This document shows positions 53,655-64,000 of a stretch of 64,000 nucleotides of DNA, in pieces. Source of the DNA: Bidens hawaiensis (Eukaryota > Streptophyta > Magnoliopsida > Asterales > Asteraceae); contig JAIQDT010009205.1 of assembly GCA_021521415.1 (NCBI GenBank), forward strand, positions 20,511 to 84,510, read 5' to 3'. The position numbers and the translations under genes were made by a program. Each line of letters begins with the position of its first letter. Position 1 is the first letter of the stretch. Under the pieces are notes generated by a model, which was not told the DNA's origin, searched no databases, and saw only the letters and a list, made by a program, of their open reading frames with translations.

Positions 53655-53747
53655 ACGGGGGTCTGGGGGCAGCGCCCCTGGCAGCGGGGTTCTAGGGGCG
53701 GCAGTCCCTAGCGGTGTCCAAGGGGCAGAGCCCCTGGCTGGGGTTAA
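53655..53747. repeat. GC-rich, hairpin- and G4-prone island in S3
   Basis: ACGGGGGTCTGGGGGCAGCG followed by CCCCTGGCAGCGGGG, CTAGGGGCGGCAG and AGGGGCAGAGCCCCTGG. G-runs of 3-5 alternate with C-runs in an AT-rich setting. The same island is in S4 (62236-62326). Confidence 0.8.
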
Positions 53748-53884
53748 GCTGTCTTAACACATTTTCCATTAGCATTTTGAATCGTTGAATAATATGCTAC
53801 TTAAAAGTTCAAGGGCTTATTTGTAATTAAATCATTCTTTTCTAAGTCCAGGGACCATTCTGTCATTAAATTAAACTTCTAATT

Positions 53885-54215
53885 CGTTACTTATCCTTAA
53901 CGAACTGACTTGCCATGACGAACTGGTTCTTGAAACGAATTGGAACCTTTAACGAACTGGTTACTTACACGAATTGGACTTTTAACGAACTAGACTCTTA
54001 ACGAATCAGTCCATGTAGCGAACCAGTCCAAGTAGCGAATTAGACCTTCTAATTCGTTATCTCCCTTAACGAACTGGTCATAACGAATCAAGGGTAATTC
54101 GTTACCCTTTTCCCTTAACGAATTGGATACGAACTACAGCTAGTTCGTTAATCTTTCCTTAGCAAATCAGCTGGCGAATTACCTCGAATTAGCTAGTTAT
54201 TTCTTAGCGAACTAG
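53885..54215. repeat. AACGAACTGG/AATTCGTTA word cluster in S3
   Basis: More than fifteen words (AACGAACTGG, ACGAATTGGACC, AATTCGTTA, AACGAATCAGTCC) in mostly one orientation, 10-20 bp apart. Confidence 0.85.
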
Positions 54216-55159
54216 GGTTAGGTCAGGTTTGTCAGAACATTCCCTGACAACCTCGTACACGTTTTTCCGGCGCCGCCTTTCCGGCGCCGCCATTGCCGGA
54301 AAACTCGTCGGGAAAACGTAACTTCACCGTTTTTCATCGTTTTTCGTCCCGTTCGATCCAGATTTGAGCTAGGGTGACCCCTAAGCTCATATTAGGTTAG
54401 GTTTATACCCGATTCCACCCGGATCTCATGACTTAAACGGTTTAACGGTGTCGGCTCGTCGTTTCAAGATTATATCTAATGGATTTAAGCTCAAACAATA
54501 GAATACTATCATTACCTCGGGCCGGTTCTCAGTTTCCTTCTTGATATCGGTTTAGAGTGAGAGAACTAGAGAAAGAATCTTAAGTGTGTGTTTTGGATGG
54601 TGTAAGGGATATGTGTAAATGAATTAAATGGAGGATTAAGGGTATATATATATTTTGATCATGGGCTTAAGCCCTTGGTCTTTCCTTCATTCCTCCATAA
54701 CCCAAGTCCGTAACCCATATCCATTTATCCAACACAAGTCCATCTCGTATTCTATTCAACTAAACCGATAACGACCCGCTATAAAATAAACGAACTTTAT
54801 TTTATTAATATAACCGAAAGTAGGATGTTACAAGAAAATACAAAAATATTGTGCTTTTTGTTTGTATAGATAAAACCCAAAAACATTAAAAAAATTTAAA
54901 ACCTAATAACCATTGAAAAATTTGAAAAATCAAAATATTGTGTTTTTCTTGTCTTTTATGTTTTTCCTTAAAATATTTTGAAAATCCAAAAAAAAAAAAA
55001 AAAGCAGTTTAAAATCTTGAAAAACCAAAAATATTGTGTTTTCAGTTTGTATAGAAAAATCCGAAAATTCAAAAAGATTGTAAAGTTTATTTGTTTATAA
55101 CAAAATTGAAAAAAAAAATGTTTTTTTATATAAAGAGAAAAACCAAAAAGTTTGCATAC

Positions 55160-55435
55160 GTTCGCTGAAAAGTATGTCAATTACTCATATTTAAAGGACA
55201 TATACTTGTATATGTTTGGTCCTGAGGTTTACTTGTATGTTCGGGATAGCCATTTACCTAACAATGGAAAGTAGTTGGGGCGTTCGTTATGCGTTTCCAC
55301 TTTATTTTCTCGCTGAAAATTATGTCAGTTATTTAAGTTTGTGGAGCATGCTTGCATGTCTTGGTCCTATTATTCACTTGTTGAATTGATAGAATAGCCA
55401 TTAATTTATAGACTTAATGTAACTTGGGCGGTTAA
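55160..55435 (+). ncRNA. Tandem hairpin module (two ~147-nt copies) in Copia-4
   Basis: Copy A: TTCGCTGAAAAGTATGTCA, hairpin 1 at 55196-55222 (GGAC/GTCC outside, CATATAC-TT-GTATATG inside), hairpin 2 at 55243-55259 (loop ATAGCCATTTA), GGGGCG at 55277-55282. Copy B: TCGCTGAAAATTATGTCA, hairpin 1 at 55343-55367 (GCATGC/GCATGT), the loop word ATAGCCATTAA without a clear stem, GGGCGG. Compared with Copia-1 the inner stems differ at both strands but still pair. Confidence 0.55.
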
Positions 55436-55689
55436 ATTCATTTTGTTTTATGCTCCTCAAAATTTTGATTTTTTTGAATCAAAAAGAGAAAATGATAGTA
55501 CATTGACTATTTTGACCCCATATCCAACAAGAAATAAGCTTAAAAGACTGTGTGCTTAATTGCATTGGTGCATTGGTATGTCTTAAACAAGCTATTATAG
55601 TTAAGTATGTGATATAAACATAAAGAAATGCCAAATTGAAAGAGGTGTTAGTCTCTAGTAAAAATATCGGTGAGGATGGCAGAAATGTA

Positions 55690-55852
55690 ATAACCTATCA
55701 TACTCAAGCCTTATATTTGTTTGATCACCAAAAAAAATAAAAAAAATAAAATAAAATAAATCAAATAACCTGTCATACTCAAGACTTATATTTGTTTGAT
55801 CATCAAAAAAATGTAATAACCTGTCATACTCAAGCCTTATATTTGTTGAGGT
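55690..55852 (+). repeat. Three imperfect tandem copies, ~50 bp
   Basis: Unit TAACCTGTCATACTCAAGCC plus TTATATTTGTTTGATCA and an A-rich link, repeated three times with an A/T-rich insertion after the first. Confidence 0.85.
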
Positions 55853-56799
55853 TCTGGACACTATGAGTCTTTATGTAGCTTAATCATCTGGGTATTCATA
55901 TGTATGAGTATTTCTTCCGCTTTAAGAGCAAACCCAAAGTCATTAAACTTGATCACTGTTGTACCTCGTACAATTTAAATTAATGACTTGATCAAATTCC
56001 GCTGTTAGTCATACATTTTTTCCTCCCTTGCGCGCGTCTCAATACCATTAAGAAACGAACCCCAGGGGATACAATGTATGTAAGCCGACAGATGGACTCA
56101 TGCATATTCACTCATAGTAAAGGAAATTCAATGCATTGCTCATAAATTTCTATAAAATTCAAATTTTGATCAGCAATATAATGGTTTAAGTCAAATTGAG
56201 GTGATATGGAAAAAATCAAATTAACTTGAACTGAGATTAGAAGATAATAGTTTCTGATATTCTGTGCTCTAAATTGAACCATTAATCATATCACAAAAAC
56301 GCTTGAAAGTTTGTTATAAGATTTAAGTGGACAAAAATATCAATGACCGACTTAACACCAGTTGTAATATCGCTGAAATATAAAACTGTGATGGAAGGGC
56401 AATTTGGTTAATATAATTCTCTTCTCAAACTCATCAAAAATCCAAATATATGTACTGCTTTTGAAAAACCATACAAAAACACAAAAAACATTTTTTATTC
56501 TATGTTTTTATTTTTGGATATTTCTTTTGTAAATATTTTACGTCAAAAATTTAAAATACCAAAAATATTTTAGTTATCTTTTACATATTATTTAATTTTT
56601 ATTTTAAGTTAAGTGTTTCAAAACGTAAATCACATTAAGTTATTCGATCATCGAGATATGGGTTCTCGTTGATATTCTTAAGTTAATTGGTATGAATATT
56701 TAATTATTATTTAATTTTAATGGATTTAATTAATTTATTTAAATTTATTTAAATTTATTTATTTACTTTAAAATTACATAAAGTAATTAGTTAAATGTG

Positions 56800-57720
56800 A
56801 TTCGTTAAATTTAACGAATTAAGGCCATTTATAACGAATTGAGCTCCAATTCGTTACTTTTTAATTCGCTTCCGCCACTCTATAACAAATGGCTTCTAAT
56901 TCGTTAAGATTTTAACGAATTACTTGTAATTCGTTATGCCAAGTGTTAACTTAAGATAACGAATCACCTGATTCGTTATTTCAAAATTCAAACGAATCAG
57001 ATGATTCGTTTCACTAAAAAATGTGCCGTGTCAGACTATATAGGGAGTCGTGAAGGCGTTTCGTTTCACTATTTACTTTCTTCTCCCCTATTCCTACTTT
57101 TCCTCTAGAAAAATATTTCAAAATCTTTGATCATCGTTATATCATGTTTTGATTATATATTCTTACTCACAGGGTTAACACGATCATAACGAGATGATTT
57201 TCGTTACATTTGAAAACTGTTTGATGGTTAATTGTTTGATTTTGTTATCGGGTTTTTGAGTGTTCGATAAACCTTAATTTAATCAACTTTTTACCATGTT
57301 TTGGGACAACAAGTCAATACCATTATAATCGCAATATGATTCCGAGATCCTTGAGATCATTGATTTTGTCTTATGTTATTGATTGTGGGTGTATTGATTT
57401 CAGATTGCAATTTTGACTTTTCATGTTCTTGGTAATTTTGACCTTAACCAGTTTAGTCAAACATTAAGCTTAATTGGCCATTCGTTATTGTTTAACGAAT
57501 TGGAACTCATTCGTGTCCAATTTGTTATACAAATCACACGAATCAGGATAACGAATCCTTATAACGAATCAGATTTTCATTTGTTATTTATAACGAATTA
57601 TACTATACTTCGTTAACTTTAATTAGTGATTCGTTAAACCTAATTTGTTAATTATTTACTTGATAGAGAAGCAGTAATTCGTCATAACGAATCACCAATT
57701 CGTTATAACGAATTAAAATT
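56800..57720 (+). promoter_or_regulatory. Candidate internal promoter of ORF3 in Copia-4
   Basis: Words TAACGAATTA, AATTCGTTA, AACGAATCAG and ATTCGTTT cluster at 56800-57020, followed by a TATA box CTATATAG (57036-57043). A second cluster lies at 57480-57720, before the ORF3 ATG at 57886. Layout equals that of the Copia-1 and Copia-2 internal regions, but with the word type of the Copia-4 LTR. A pyrimidine stretch GGGTTTTTTAATATAG ends just before the ATG. Confidence 0.5.
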
Positions 57721-57885
57721 TTTAACCAATGACATATTAAATTAGTTTAAATGACTAATTATTTTAATTTTTAAATATTATTTCAAATTAAAAGTTAATA
57801 TGTTAGTTAAAATTTTATTTATATGATATGATTGTTATTATTATTATCCATTATCACTGATTCTCGGGTTTTTTAATATAGTGCA

Positions 57886-60867
57886 ATGGCTGATAACATG
57901 GATCAAGATCCTCCCGTTGATGCACCTTAACAACAACAACAAGCACAAGATATTCCCTTACTACCGTATGACAAAAGACACAACGTTTGTGCCTTCGTTG
58001 GTACAAAATTTTCTGACGAGAACATTTTTGGTGGGATGTTGGAGTTCTTACGTCGCTCGCGTATTCATTATTCTATCACTGCTAATCCCGACGTCCGATT
58101 CAGCATTGTTTGTCAAATTTGGAATACGGCGAGATATGTGGAGACTGAGAACCACATTATAGCTAAAGTGCATGCCCGACCAGTTGTGATATCAACTGAG
58201 ACCGTTCGCCGGGTGCTAAGGTTTGATGACACCATTGATGACCCGAGTGAGTACCACAAAGACTTTATTAAAGGGTTATTTGGTCGTTTGTTTTATTCTG
58301 GTGATCTGGATGAGTCCATCTATAACAAGGCATAATGTGTGTCCTACTTACAAATATTTACTACACGTTCTTATCCACTGTCTTAGTGGACGGAATGGAG
58401 GGTTTGACGAATGTCGTATCATGCTTCAATCGGCGTTCGTTGCTTTAGTGTTGAATAAGCCTTTCAATTTCTCTGAGATGATCTTCGATAATCTCAAAGA
58501 GAATTGTCTTACTGTGAAACGACGCATAAATTTCTTGATGTATCCTCGCTTCATCCAATTGTTCGTTCAAGATGCTATACATAATCTGGTGATTGATCCA
58601 ACTCAAGTTGAGGATAAATTTACGTTGGATCACATGAAAGCGGATACTATGAGGAGGATGAAGCAGTACCGTCAAGATACTCCTCCAAGATTCAAAAGAT
58701 TGACTGGTCATCTGGTGAATCCAGATTATGTATGTCCTCCCGATGATCGCTGGATCCACGATGACTCAGATTCTGAGCGTGAGGAAGGAGTAGGTGGGAA
58801 CGAGGGTGATGATAATGATGATGGTGGTGGTAATGGTGGTGATGGTGACGCTCAAGCTCAACAACAAGCTGCGGTTGAGGCTGCTTTAGCTGCTACTATA
58901 GCTGCTCAACGAAAAAAGGAAAGGGAAAGAGTTGGTTGGTGAAGGGTCTTCTAAGCGACGTGTGTCGGCTGGTGCTGGCATCTCATTTGGAGTTCAACCT
59001 CCAAGGTCGTCCATTCCTCAAAGACCGGCGGTGCCGCTTACTACTAGCACCTCGGAACTTACTCTAATGACTACGCTCACATCTGATCCGAGGCTTGGTA
59101 TGATTCCTCAAACTATTCTATCTACTTTACCAAGACCTACGACTGCAACTTCGGTGGTTTCTCCTACACCGATGATGATGCCTCCACCACCGATAGATGT
59201 TTCATTTCTGAGGCTTAACCGACCTCAAGGTCCAGTTTAACCAATCCCTTCTTCGTTTCTTGCAATGTCTCATGATCAACAAATGAACATGGTCTTGAGT
59301 TTACTCCATTTGTATGAAAATCAAATTTCTGCGGACCGAATGACTCAAGAACGTATGTTGGAGAACCAAAAGAAGTTGGTGAGTTATGTATCCTTCTGCC
59401 AAAAAGAGTCAAAAGCCCTCTGTGAGATTGTTGAGTCTTAGGGGGTGAAAATAAAAGAACAAGAGGATCTTATCTTGTAGCTAACTTGCAAGACCATGAA
59501 GATCCAGATGCTTCAGGTACTGGAGGAAGTGAGCCTAAACAAACTCACGGCTCGTCTTCTGGTGCGGGTACAAGTGCAGTTGGTGATTCGGGAAAGAAGA
59601 TAATTGTTCATCATGATTATACAGCTGCTACACCCATTGAGATGATCAAGACTAACATCGTTATCTTTGTTGATGACAAGGGGGTGGTTAGAAGTATTGT
59701 TAATGCAGATGAGATTGAGGTTGGGCAATTTGTTGAGAAATCCCTAACACGAGAGCAGATTTCTATTCTGCTTGGTTTGAATGATGATGAGTTAACCGTG
59801 TTAGAGGGTGAAGACGATGTGAAGGTCGAGAACGATGAAGAGATCTTAAATGATCCAACTATTTAGATGAATACTGAGTTTATTTATGAGGATGAGGAGG
59901 TGGAGATTGAGGATCTTACGGCAGAGGAATACCCTGACATGTTTCAACGAACCAATGTTGATCAGGGTGCTCCTATATATACAGAAGAAAACGTTAAAGC
60001 AGCCGAAGACCATCTGGATAAAGTATCAAAGGCCAAGAATGTTGTTGATACAAGATTTGATTCAAAGCCCGATCCGTCTGTTGCTGACATTCATAGATGG
60101 TTGGCTTATCGGGACAAGAAAGTTCGTAAGATTATTGATGCATTCCGATATGTGGATCAAGAGCAAAAGTTGAAGCTGTCGCTCGTGCTCAAGCTAATCA
60201 GATGACATCCTTTAAGGCCGTATCTAAAGTGCGACGTGACATTATTTCATGGCATTATGATTCCAATTTAAATGTTTGTATTGTTAAATGGGAAAATTGC
60301 ATTCAGTACTATGAAAAGATTAATGGCGTTCTCTGATTACCGCGTTGGGACGTTCGGACCCTCGCATGTCGACCGTTTATTAACCGTGGCGGGAATCAAC
60401 AAGCAATTTGGTTTCACCAACATTTTCTATTTGAGGTGAACCACGGGTTCAAATTTTTTAAACCTCAGATTCCAACCCGTAAGCGTATCGATGAGATTGA
60501 TCCAAGGACAGGTTGGAGGAAGCTGGTACTTAAGGTAAAGCCGCCAAGAACTATGAAGCGTGTACCGGTGAAGACGTTGAACCAACATATGTATTTATCT
60601 TTCAACCGCTGGTATTACAACAACCGAACTGGTGAGGCCGTTATTGTGTTGGGTAAAGGCTTAAAAACCGAGCTGATAAAGATCATTGATCCGATGTGGC
60701 TCGTGAATTTGACCGAGACCGACAATGACGTGCTATTCAAGAATAAGATATTAATTGAGCTTCGTGAAGACTATGACCGAGCAATGTAGTTTAAACGTGT
60801 TGTTCATGTGTGTCATGAACATGGTATTCACAGTTGCAGAGATTGGCAGACAAGACGCTTCAAGTAA
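57886..60867 (+). pseudogene. ORF3 of Copia-4, broken
   Basis: Starts MADNMDQDPPVDAP, then a TAA in place of a Gln codon (57928-57930). Homologous to ORF3 of Copia-2: LEFLRRSRIHYSIT, YKYLLHVLIHCLSGRNGG, NKPFNFSEMIFDNL, FLMYPRFIQLFVQ, acidic and Gln/Ala-rich middle, then a C-terminal domain with PPRTMKRVPVKTLNQH, WYYNNRTGEAVIV, IDPMWLVNLTETD and, after a TAG at 60787-60789, FKRVVHVCHEHGIHS to a TAA at 60865-60867. Several frameshifts (near 58333, 58930, 59240, 59460, 59866, 60200). The protein diverged strongly while keeping the same landmarks, evidence of an old conserved gene in this lineage. Confidence 0.82.
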
Positions 60868-60880
60868 TTAAAAACAAAGA

Positions 60881-60899
60881 GATCAAGACGAGGGGTGTC
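60881..60899 (+). other. Polypurine tract of Copia-4
   Basis: GATCAAGACGAGGGGTGTC directly before TGTTAGTACACGG, the counterpart of AAGGGGGAGTC-TGTTGGTAC in Copia-1. Confidence 0.75.
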
Positions 60900-62235
60900 T
60901 GTTAGTACACGGTTTTGCGTCTCGAGTCTTTGTAATTATCGTTTTGTATTTCTCGTTAAATTTAATGTAAAAGATATTATTAATTAAGCTAGTTCGTTAG
61001 AGGATTAGTCTAATTCGTTAAGGATGTTTAACGAACTAGACCATAAGTTAAATTATCTCCTGATTCGTTAATGATGTTTAACGAATCAGGGGGTGTTTCG
61101 TTATGTTTGTCTATTTAATCTGTTGTAATGTAAGGCCCCGTTACCGGTGCCCTACTTTGAATATTGGATTTACTCATTAACATAGTTCTAAATATCAGAG
61201 TTAATAAAAACATTCGCGGAATATTAAAATTTCAAAACAATATATTACATAACTATCAATTCTTGTCTTAATGAGCATTCAAATCATTTAAACATAAACC
61301 ATTGTCTTTTAAAATAACATAACATTTCTTGGGATGCCAGCTTCTTCAAGTTCATGCCATGTGCTTCCCCTCATGCAAGCTGCCTCATCCTACTCACCTG
61401 CGTGCATACTAAAAGTCAGCTACGCTGAGTGAGTTCTAGTTAACCATACGACATACAATATGTTCACATACTTGCACACGTGCCCGAAGGTGTGTACATT
61501 ATTCATACTTTACGTTACTTGCATTAATATCCAAACTATATAAAGAGCCTCCCGCCCTATAACCTCACAGATATTATAAGGGGTCTGGTCCCCAACATCA
61601 CAAATATTATTAGGGTCTGGTCCCTACCATCACAGATATTTAAGGGTCTGGTCCCTATCCTCACAGATATTATTAGGGTCTAGTCCTTATCCTCACAGAT
61701 ATTATTAGGGTCTGGTCCCTATCCTCACAAATATTATTAGGGTCTGGTCCCTTTGTATCGTGCTACGGTAACATACCTGTCCTTTACGTACTTACCTTAA
61801 TAACACGTGCAATATCCGAAGATCATTCACGTACTATTAACATATCATACATACATCATTCATACATCATACATACTTCATACATACATCATTCATACAT
61901 TATATATATCATTCATATCTTTAGCTACCACCTGACGGTCCATGCAATATCCGAAGATCGTTCATGCACCGTCAAGTAATCATCATACATAATTCATACG
62001 TTGCATACACTTACCACTTAAGGTAAGTGTATTAAATATCACATAGAGTATGCACACAGCCCCGAAAACATAACAAGGAAGTGGGGCTAGAAACTCACCT
62101 GAACGCGGTTACGTTCACCGTTAATAGTTATTCCCTTCTCTAGCTGTGCACGATTAACTGTATAACAATTACACGTATCAATTAACTATCAGTACCCATA
62201 TTGCGTTTCTAGTCTAATTATATCCCGCAACCAAC

Positions 62236-62326
62236 GGGGGTCCGGGGGCAGCGCCCCTGGCAGCGGGGTTCTAGGGGCGGCAGACCCTAGCAGGGTCCAA
62301 GGGGCAGAGCCCCTGGCTGGGGTCGA
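62236..62326. repeat. GC-rich, hairpin- and G4-prone island in S4
   Basis: Near-identical to 53655-53747. Confidence 0.8.
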
Positions 62327-63143
62327 GCTACCCGGTCAGCTTGGAAAAATTTTATTTCCATTAACAGTCTTATCACATTTTCCTTTAGAATTTTGAAACA
62401 TTAATTAATTTGCTAAGTTATTTTGTTAAATCATTCTTTTTCTAAGTCCAGGGACCATTCTGTCATTTTGTTAAACTTCTAGTTCGTTACATTGTTATTA
62501 ACGAATTGGGTTATCATAACGAACTGGTCCTTGTAACGAATTGGACCCTCTAACGAACTGGTCCTTATCACGAACTGGACCTTATAACGAACTGGTCCTC
62601 TGACGAATCAGTTCATGTATCGAATCAGTCCATGTAACGAATTGGACCTTCTAATTCGTTACCTCCTTTACTGAATAACTATAACGAATCAAGGGTGATT
62701 CGTTATCTTTTCCTAACACGAACTGAAGCTAGTTCGTTATGCTTTCTTTAACGAATAACTTGGCAAATCACCCCTAGTTCGTTAACTTCCCGTTAACGAG
62801 TTAGGGTTAGGTCAGAGAATGTCAGAAACATTCTCTGACATTCCTTTATCCGCGTACCATTTCTAGCTCCGCCTTTCCGGCGTCGTCGCCGGAAAAACGC
62901 GGTTTCGCCGGAAAAACGAGTTTTGGCTCGTTTTTTCTCCTCGTTCGATCCAGATCTAAGCTAGGGTGACCCCTAAGCTCATCTTAGGTTCGGTTTATAC
63001 CCGATTCCACCCAGATCTCGGGACTTAAACGGTTTAACGGTGTCGGCTCGTCGTTTCGTGACCATATCTAACGGGTTTAAGCTCAAACAACATCATACTA
63101 TCATTACCTTAGGTCGGGATCGGTTCTTCTTCTATGTTTCAGC

Positions 63144-63144
<1 letters not shown>

Positions 63145-63180
<36 letters not shown>
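63145..63180. repeat. (AG)n microsatellite
   Basis: About 18 AG units in S4, absent at the same place in S3, which has a short AGAGTGAGAGA there. Confidence 0.95.
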
Positions 63181-63183
<3 letters not shown>

Positions 63184-63595
63184 TTAAGTGTGTGTTTTGA
63201 TGGTGTATGGAATATGTGTGAAATGAAATTAAATGGGTAACTATGAGTTATATAATTATGGATCATGGGCTTAAGCCCATGGTCTTTCCTTCCTTCCTTC
63301 ATAACCCAAGTCCATAACCCATATCCATTTAACCCAACACTAGTCCGACTCATAATAACTCGTATTTCATTTATTAACCGAAAATCGAAACAGGATGTTA
63401 CATGTAACGAAGTAGGAGGCCAGTTCGTTACGGAATGTGTAACGAACTAGACCCATCTTCCTATATATAGAGGTTCATCCTCTTCTTAATTAAACTTTGA
63501 GATTAACGTATTGAATCTCTGCCCAAGTTTCCTCTCAATAAAACTTCATATAATTAACCTATTACGTATAATATATACACCTAATACAACTAATA

Positions 63596-63598
<3 letters not shown>

Positions 63599-63651
<53 letters not shown>
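63599..63651. repeat. (AT)n microsatellite
   Basis: About 26 AT units in the Copia-4 LTR. The sequence after 63726 is AT-rich with no feature seen. Confidence 0.95.
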
Positions 63652-63652
<1 letters not shown>

Positions 63653-64000
63653 CGTATAATCTATAAGAGCAATAATGAACTAGTTCCGTTTATTGTTATT
63701 TAAACCTTAGATCTGAGGGTTTCACACAAAAAACCCGATATTTTGGTTTGGTTTTGTTGTCAACAAAAACCGAAAAAAAAACGGACTTGAACCATTAATT
63801 TAGAACATTTTATGAGTGACTTGGGTGTTTGGGATTCTTTATAAATATGAAAATAACCACCGATTTTTCGAAATACATTTTAGATAATATATTTTAGGAA
63901 AGATCAACGTACTTACGGACACGGAAAGATTGTTACTTTTTTAAGTTATATTATTATTTATTTGTTAAACGTTTGGCAGAGTTGGGGATTTTTTAGCACT

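Larger units (their letters stand above)
52571..54832 (-). repeat. Solo LTR S3, Chromo-C family, TSD AGAAA
   Basis: 2262 bp, TGTAAGGCCTCG...GGATGTTACA, flanked by AGAAA at 52566-52570 and 54833-54837. The reverse complement matches the Chromo-C LTR. It contains a 32-bp tandem array (53040-53198), a GC-rich hairpin-prone island (53655-53747) and a cluster of AACGAACTGG-type words (53885-54215). Confidence 0.93.
54838..57885 (+). other. Pol-ORF3 spacer of Copia-4
   Basis: Three kilobases without coding signal. A-rich imperfect repeats (54838-55140), the hairpin module (55160-55435), tandem repeats (55690-55852), and a word cluster with TATA box (56800-57720) before the ORF3 ATG. Confidence 0.7.
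61129..63402 (-). repeat. Solo LTR S4, Chromo-C family, TSD TGTAA
   Basis: 2274 bp, TGTAAGGCCCCG...GGATGTTACA, flanked by TGTAA at 61124-61128 and 63403-63407. Same family and orientation as S3, with the same tandem array (about six units, 61562-61752), GC-rich island (62236-62326), word cluster (62480-62790), and a (GA)n microsatellite (63145-63180). Differences from S3 are spread throughout, so the two were independent insertions. Confidence 0.93.
50037..63726 (+). mobile_element. Copia-4: decayed relative of Copia-1/2, 5' truncated, with two solo LTRs inside
   Basis: Plus strand: integrase C-part, RT and RNase H (50037-52480), spacer, ORF3 (57886-60867), PPT and 3' LTR (60900-61128 plus 63408 to about 63726). 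It is interrupted by solo LTRs at 52571-54832 and 61129-63402. Same gene order as Copia-1 but strongly diverged, with its own TAACGAAT-type words. The 5' junction near 50037 lies in integrase, directly after the helicase fragment. Confidence 0.85.
60900..63726 (+). repeat. 3' LTR of Copia-4, split by solo LTR S4 (right end tentative)
   Basis: Left part 60900-61128 begins TGTTAGTAC; right part resumes at 63408 and contains words (CAGTTCGTTA, TAACGAACTAG), a TATA box CTATATATAG (63461-63470) and an (AT)n run, and may end ...GAGGGTTTCACA at 63726. Words at 60990-61100 and 63408-63450 lie just upstream of the TATA once S4 is removed, as in the other Copia LTRs. Confidence 0.7.

Noticed and set aside
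52571..63402. The two 2.27-kb direct repeats as the LTRs of one 10.8-kb Gypsy element
   Set aside because: Each repeat has its own perfect 5-bp TSD (AGAAA, TGTAA), the inner flanks lack PBS and PPT, and the sequence between is Copia-4.

Overview
The window looks like a transposon-dense stretch of a large plant nuclear genome. There is no bacterial-style gene organisation, the background is AT-rich, and microsatellites are common. Almost everything readable is Ty1/Copia or Ty3/Gypsy retrotransposon sequence, with tRNA-iMet type primer sites (TGGTATCAGAGC). Athila and chromodomain Gypsy lineages and long Copia elements with a third ORF point to a eudicot. An Asteraceae species is my best guess, from recalled similarity of the third ORF to retrotransposon proteins common in that family; this is inference. 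No intact host gene was found.

Region 1 (1-21039) is Copia-1, a long plus-strand Copia element whose 5' end lies outside the window. It carries gag (1-1755), pol (1756-1834 and 12298-15546), a 2-kb spacer, a broken third ORF (17631-20559) and a 3' LTR (20640-21039). Its protease region is split by Copia-2 (1835-12297, minus strand), a complete insertion with two 473-bp LTRs, TSD CCGGC, PBS and PPT. Copia-2 keeps intact gag and third ORF but has lost about 1.95 kb of pol, so it must depend on enzymes supplied in trans.

Region 2 (22449-39308 and LTR to about 40429) is a junkyard of truncated elements. It holds Copia-3 (LTR plus third-ORF remnant) fused to an Athila-like fragment, Athila-B (3' LTR 25414-27135, pol 28999-31969), a 523-bp repeat with pol III-like boxes, Chromo-C (a chromodomain Gypsy, pol 32519-35924, LTR 35968-37962), and a minus-strand Gypsy fragment, Chromo-D.

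Region 3 (40430-50036) is nested LTR debris. It includes two solo LTRs with perfect TSDs (40880-43274 and 44275-46694), a gypsy-type domain pseudogene, LTR fragments, and exon-intron fragments of a DEAH-box RNA helicase gene (about 49395-49934).

Region 4 (50037-63726) is Copia-4, a decayed plus-strand relative of Copia-1/2, interrupted by two solo LTRs of one Gypsy family (52571-54832, TSD AGAAA; 61129-63402, TSD TGTAA).

The most interesting signals are shared by Copia-1, Copia-2 and Copia-4. (a) The third ORF has no recognised enzyme motif. (b) A TATA box lies upstream of this ORF among the same short words that crowd the LTR just upstream of its TATA box. The words are GGCGAAGTT-type in Copia-1/2/3 and TAACGAAT-type in Copia-4, so LTR and internal region match within each family. 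(c) A tandemly duplicated module of about 147 nt sits after pol, with hairpins whose stems show compensatory changes between copies. Together these suggest an independently controlled third gene in a Copia lineage.
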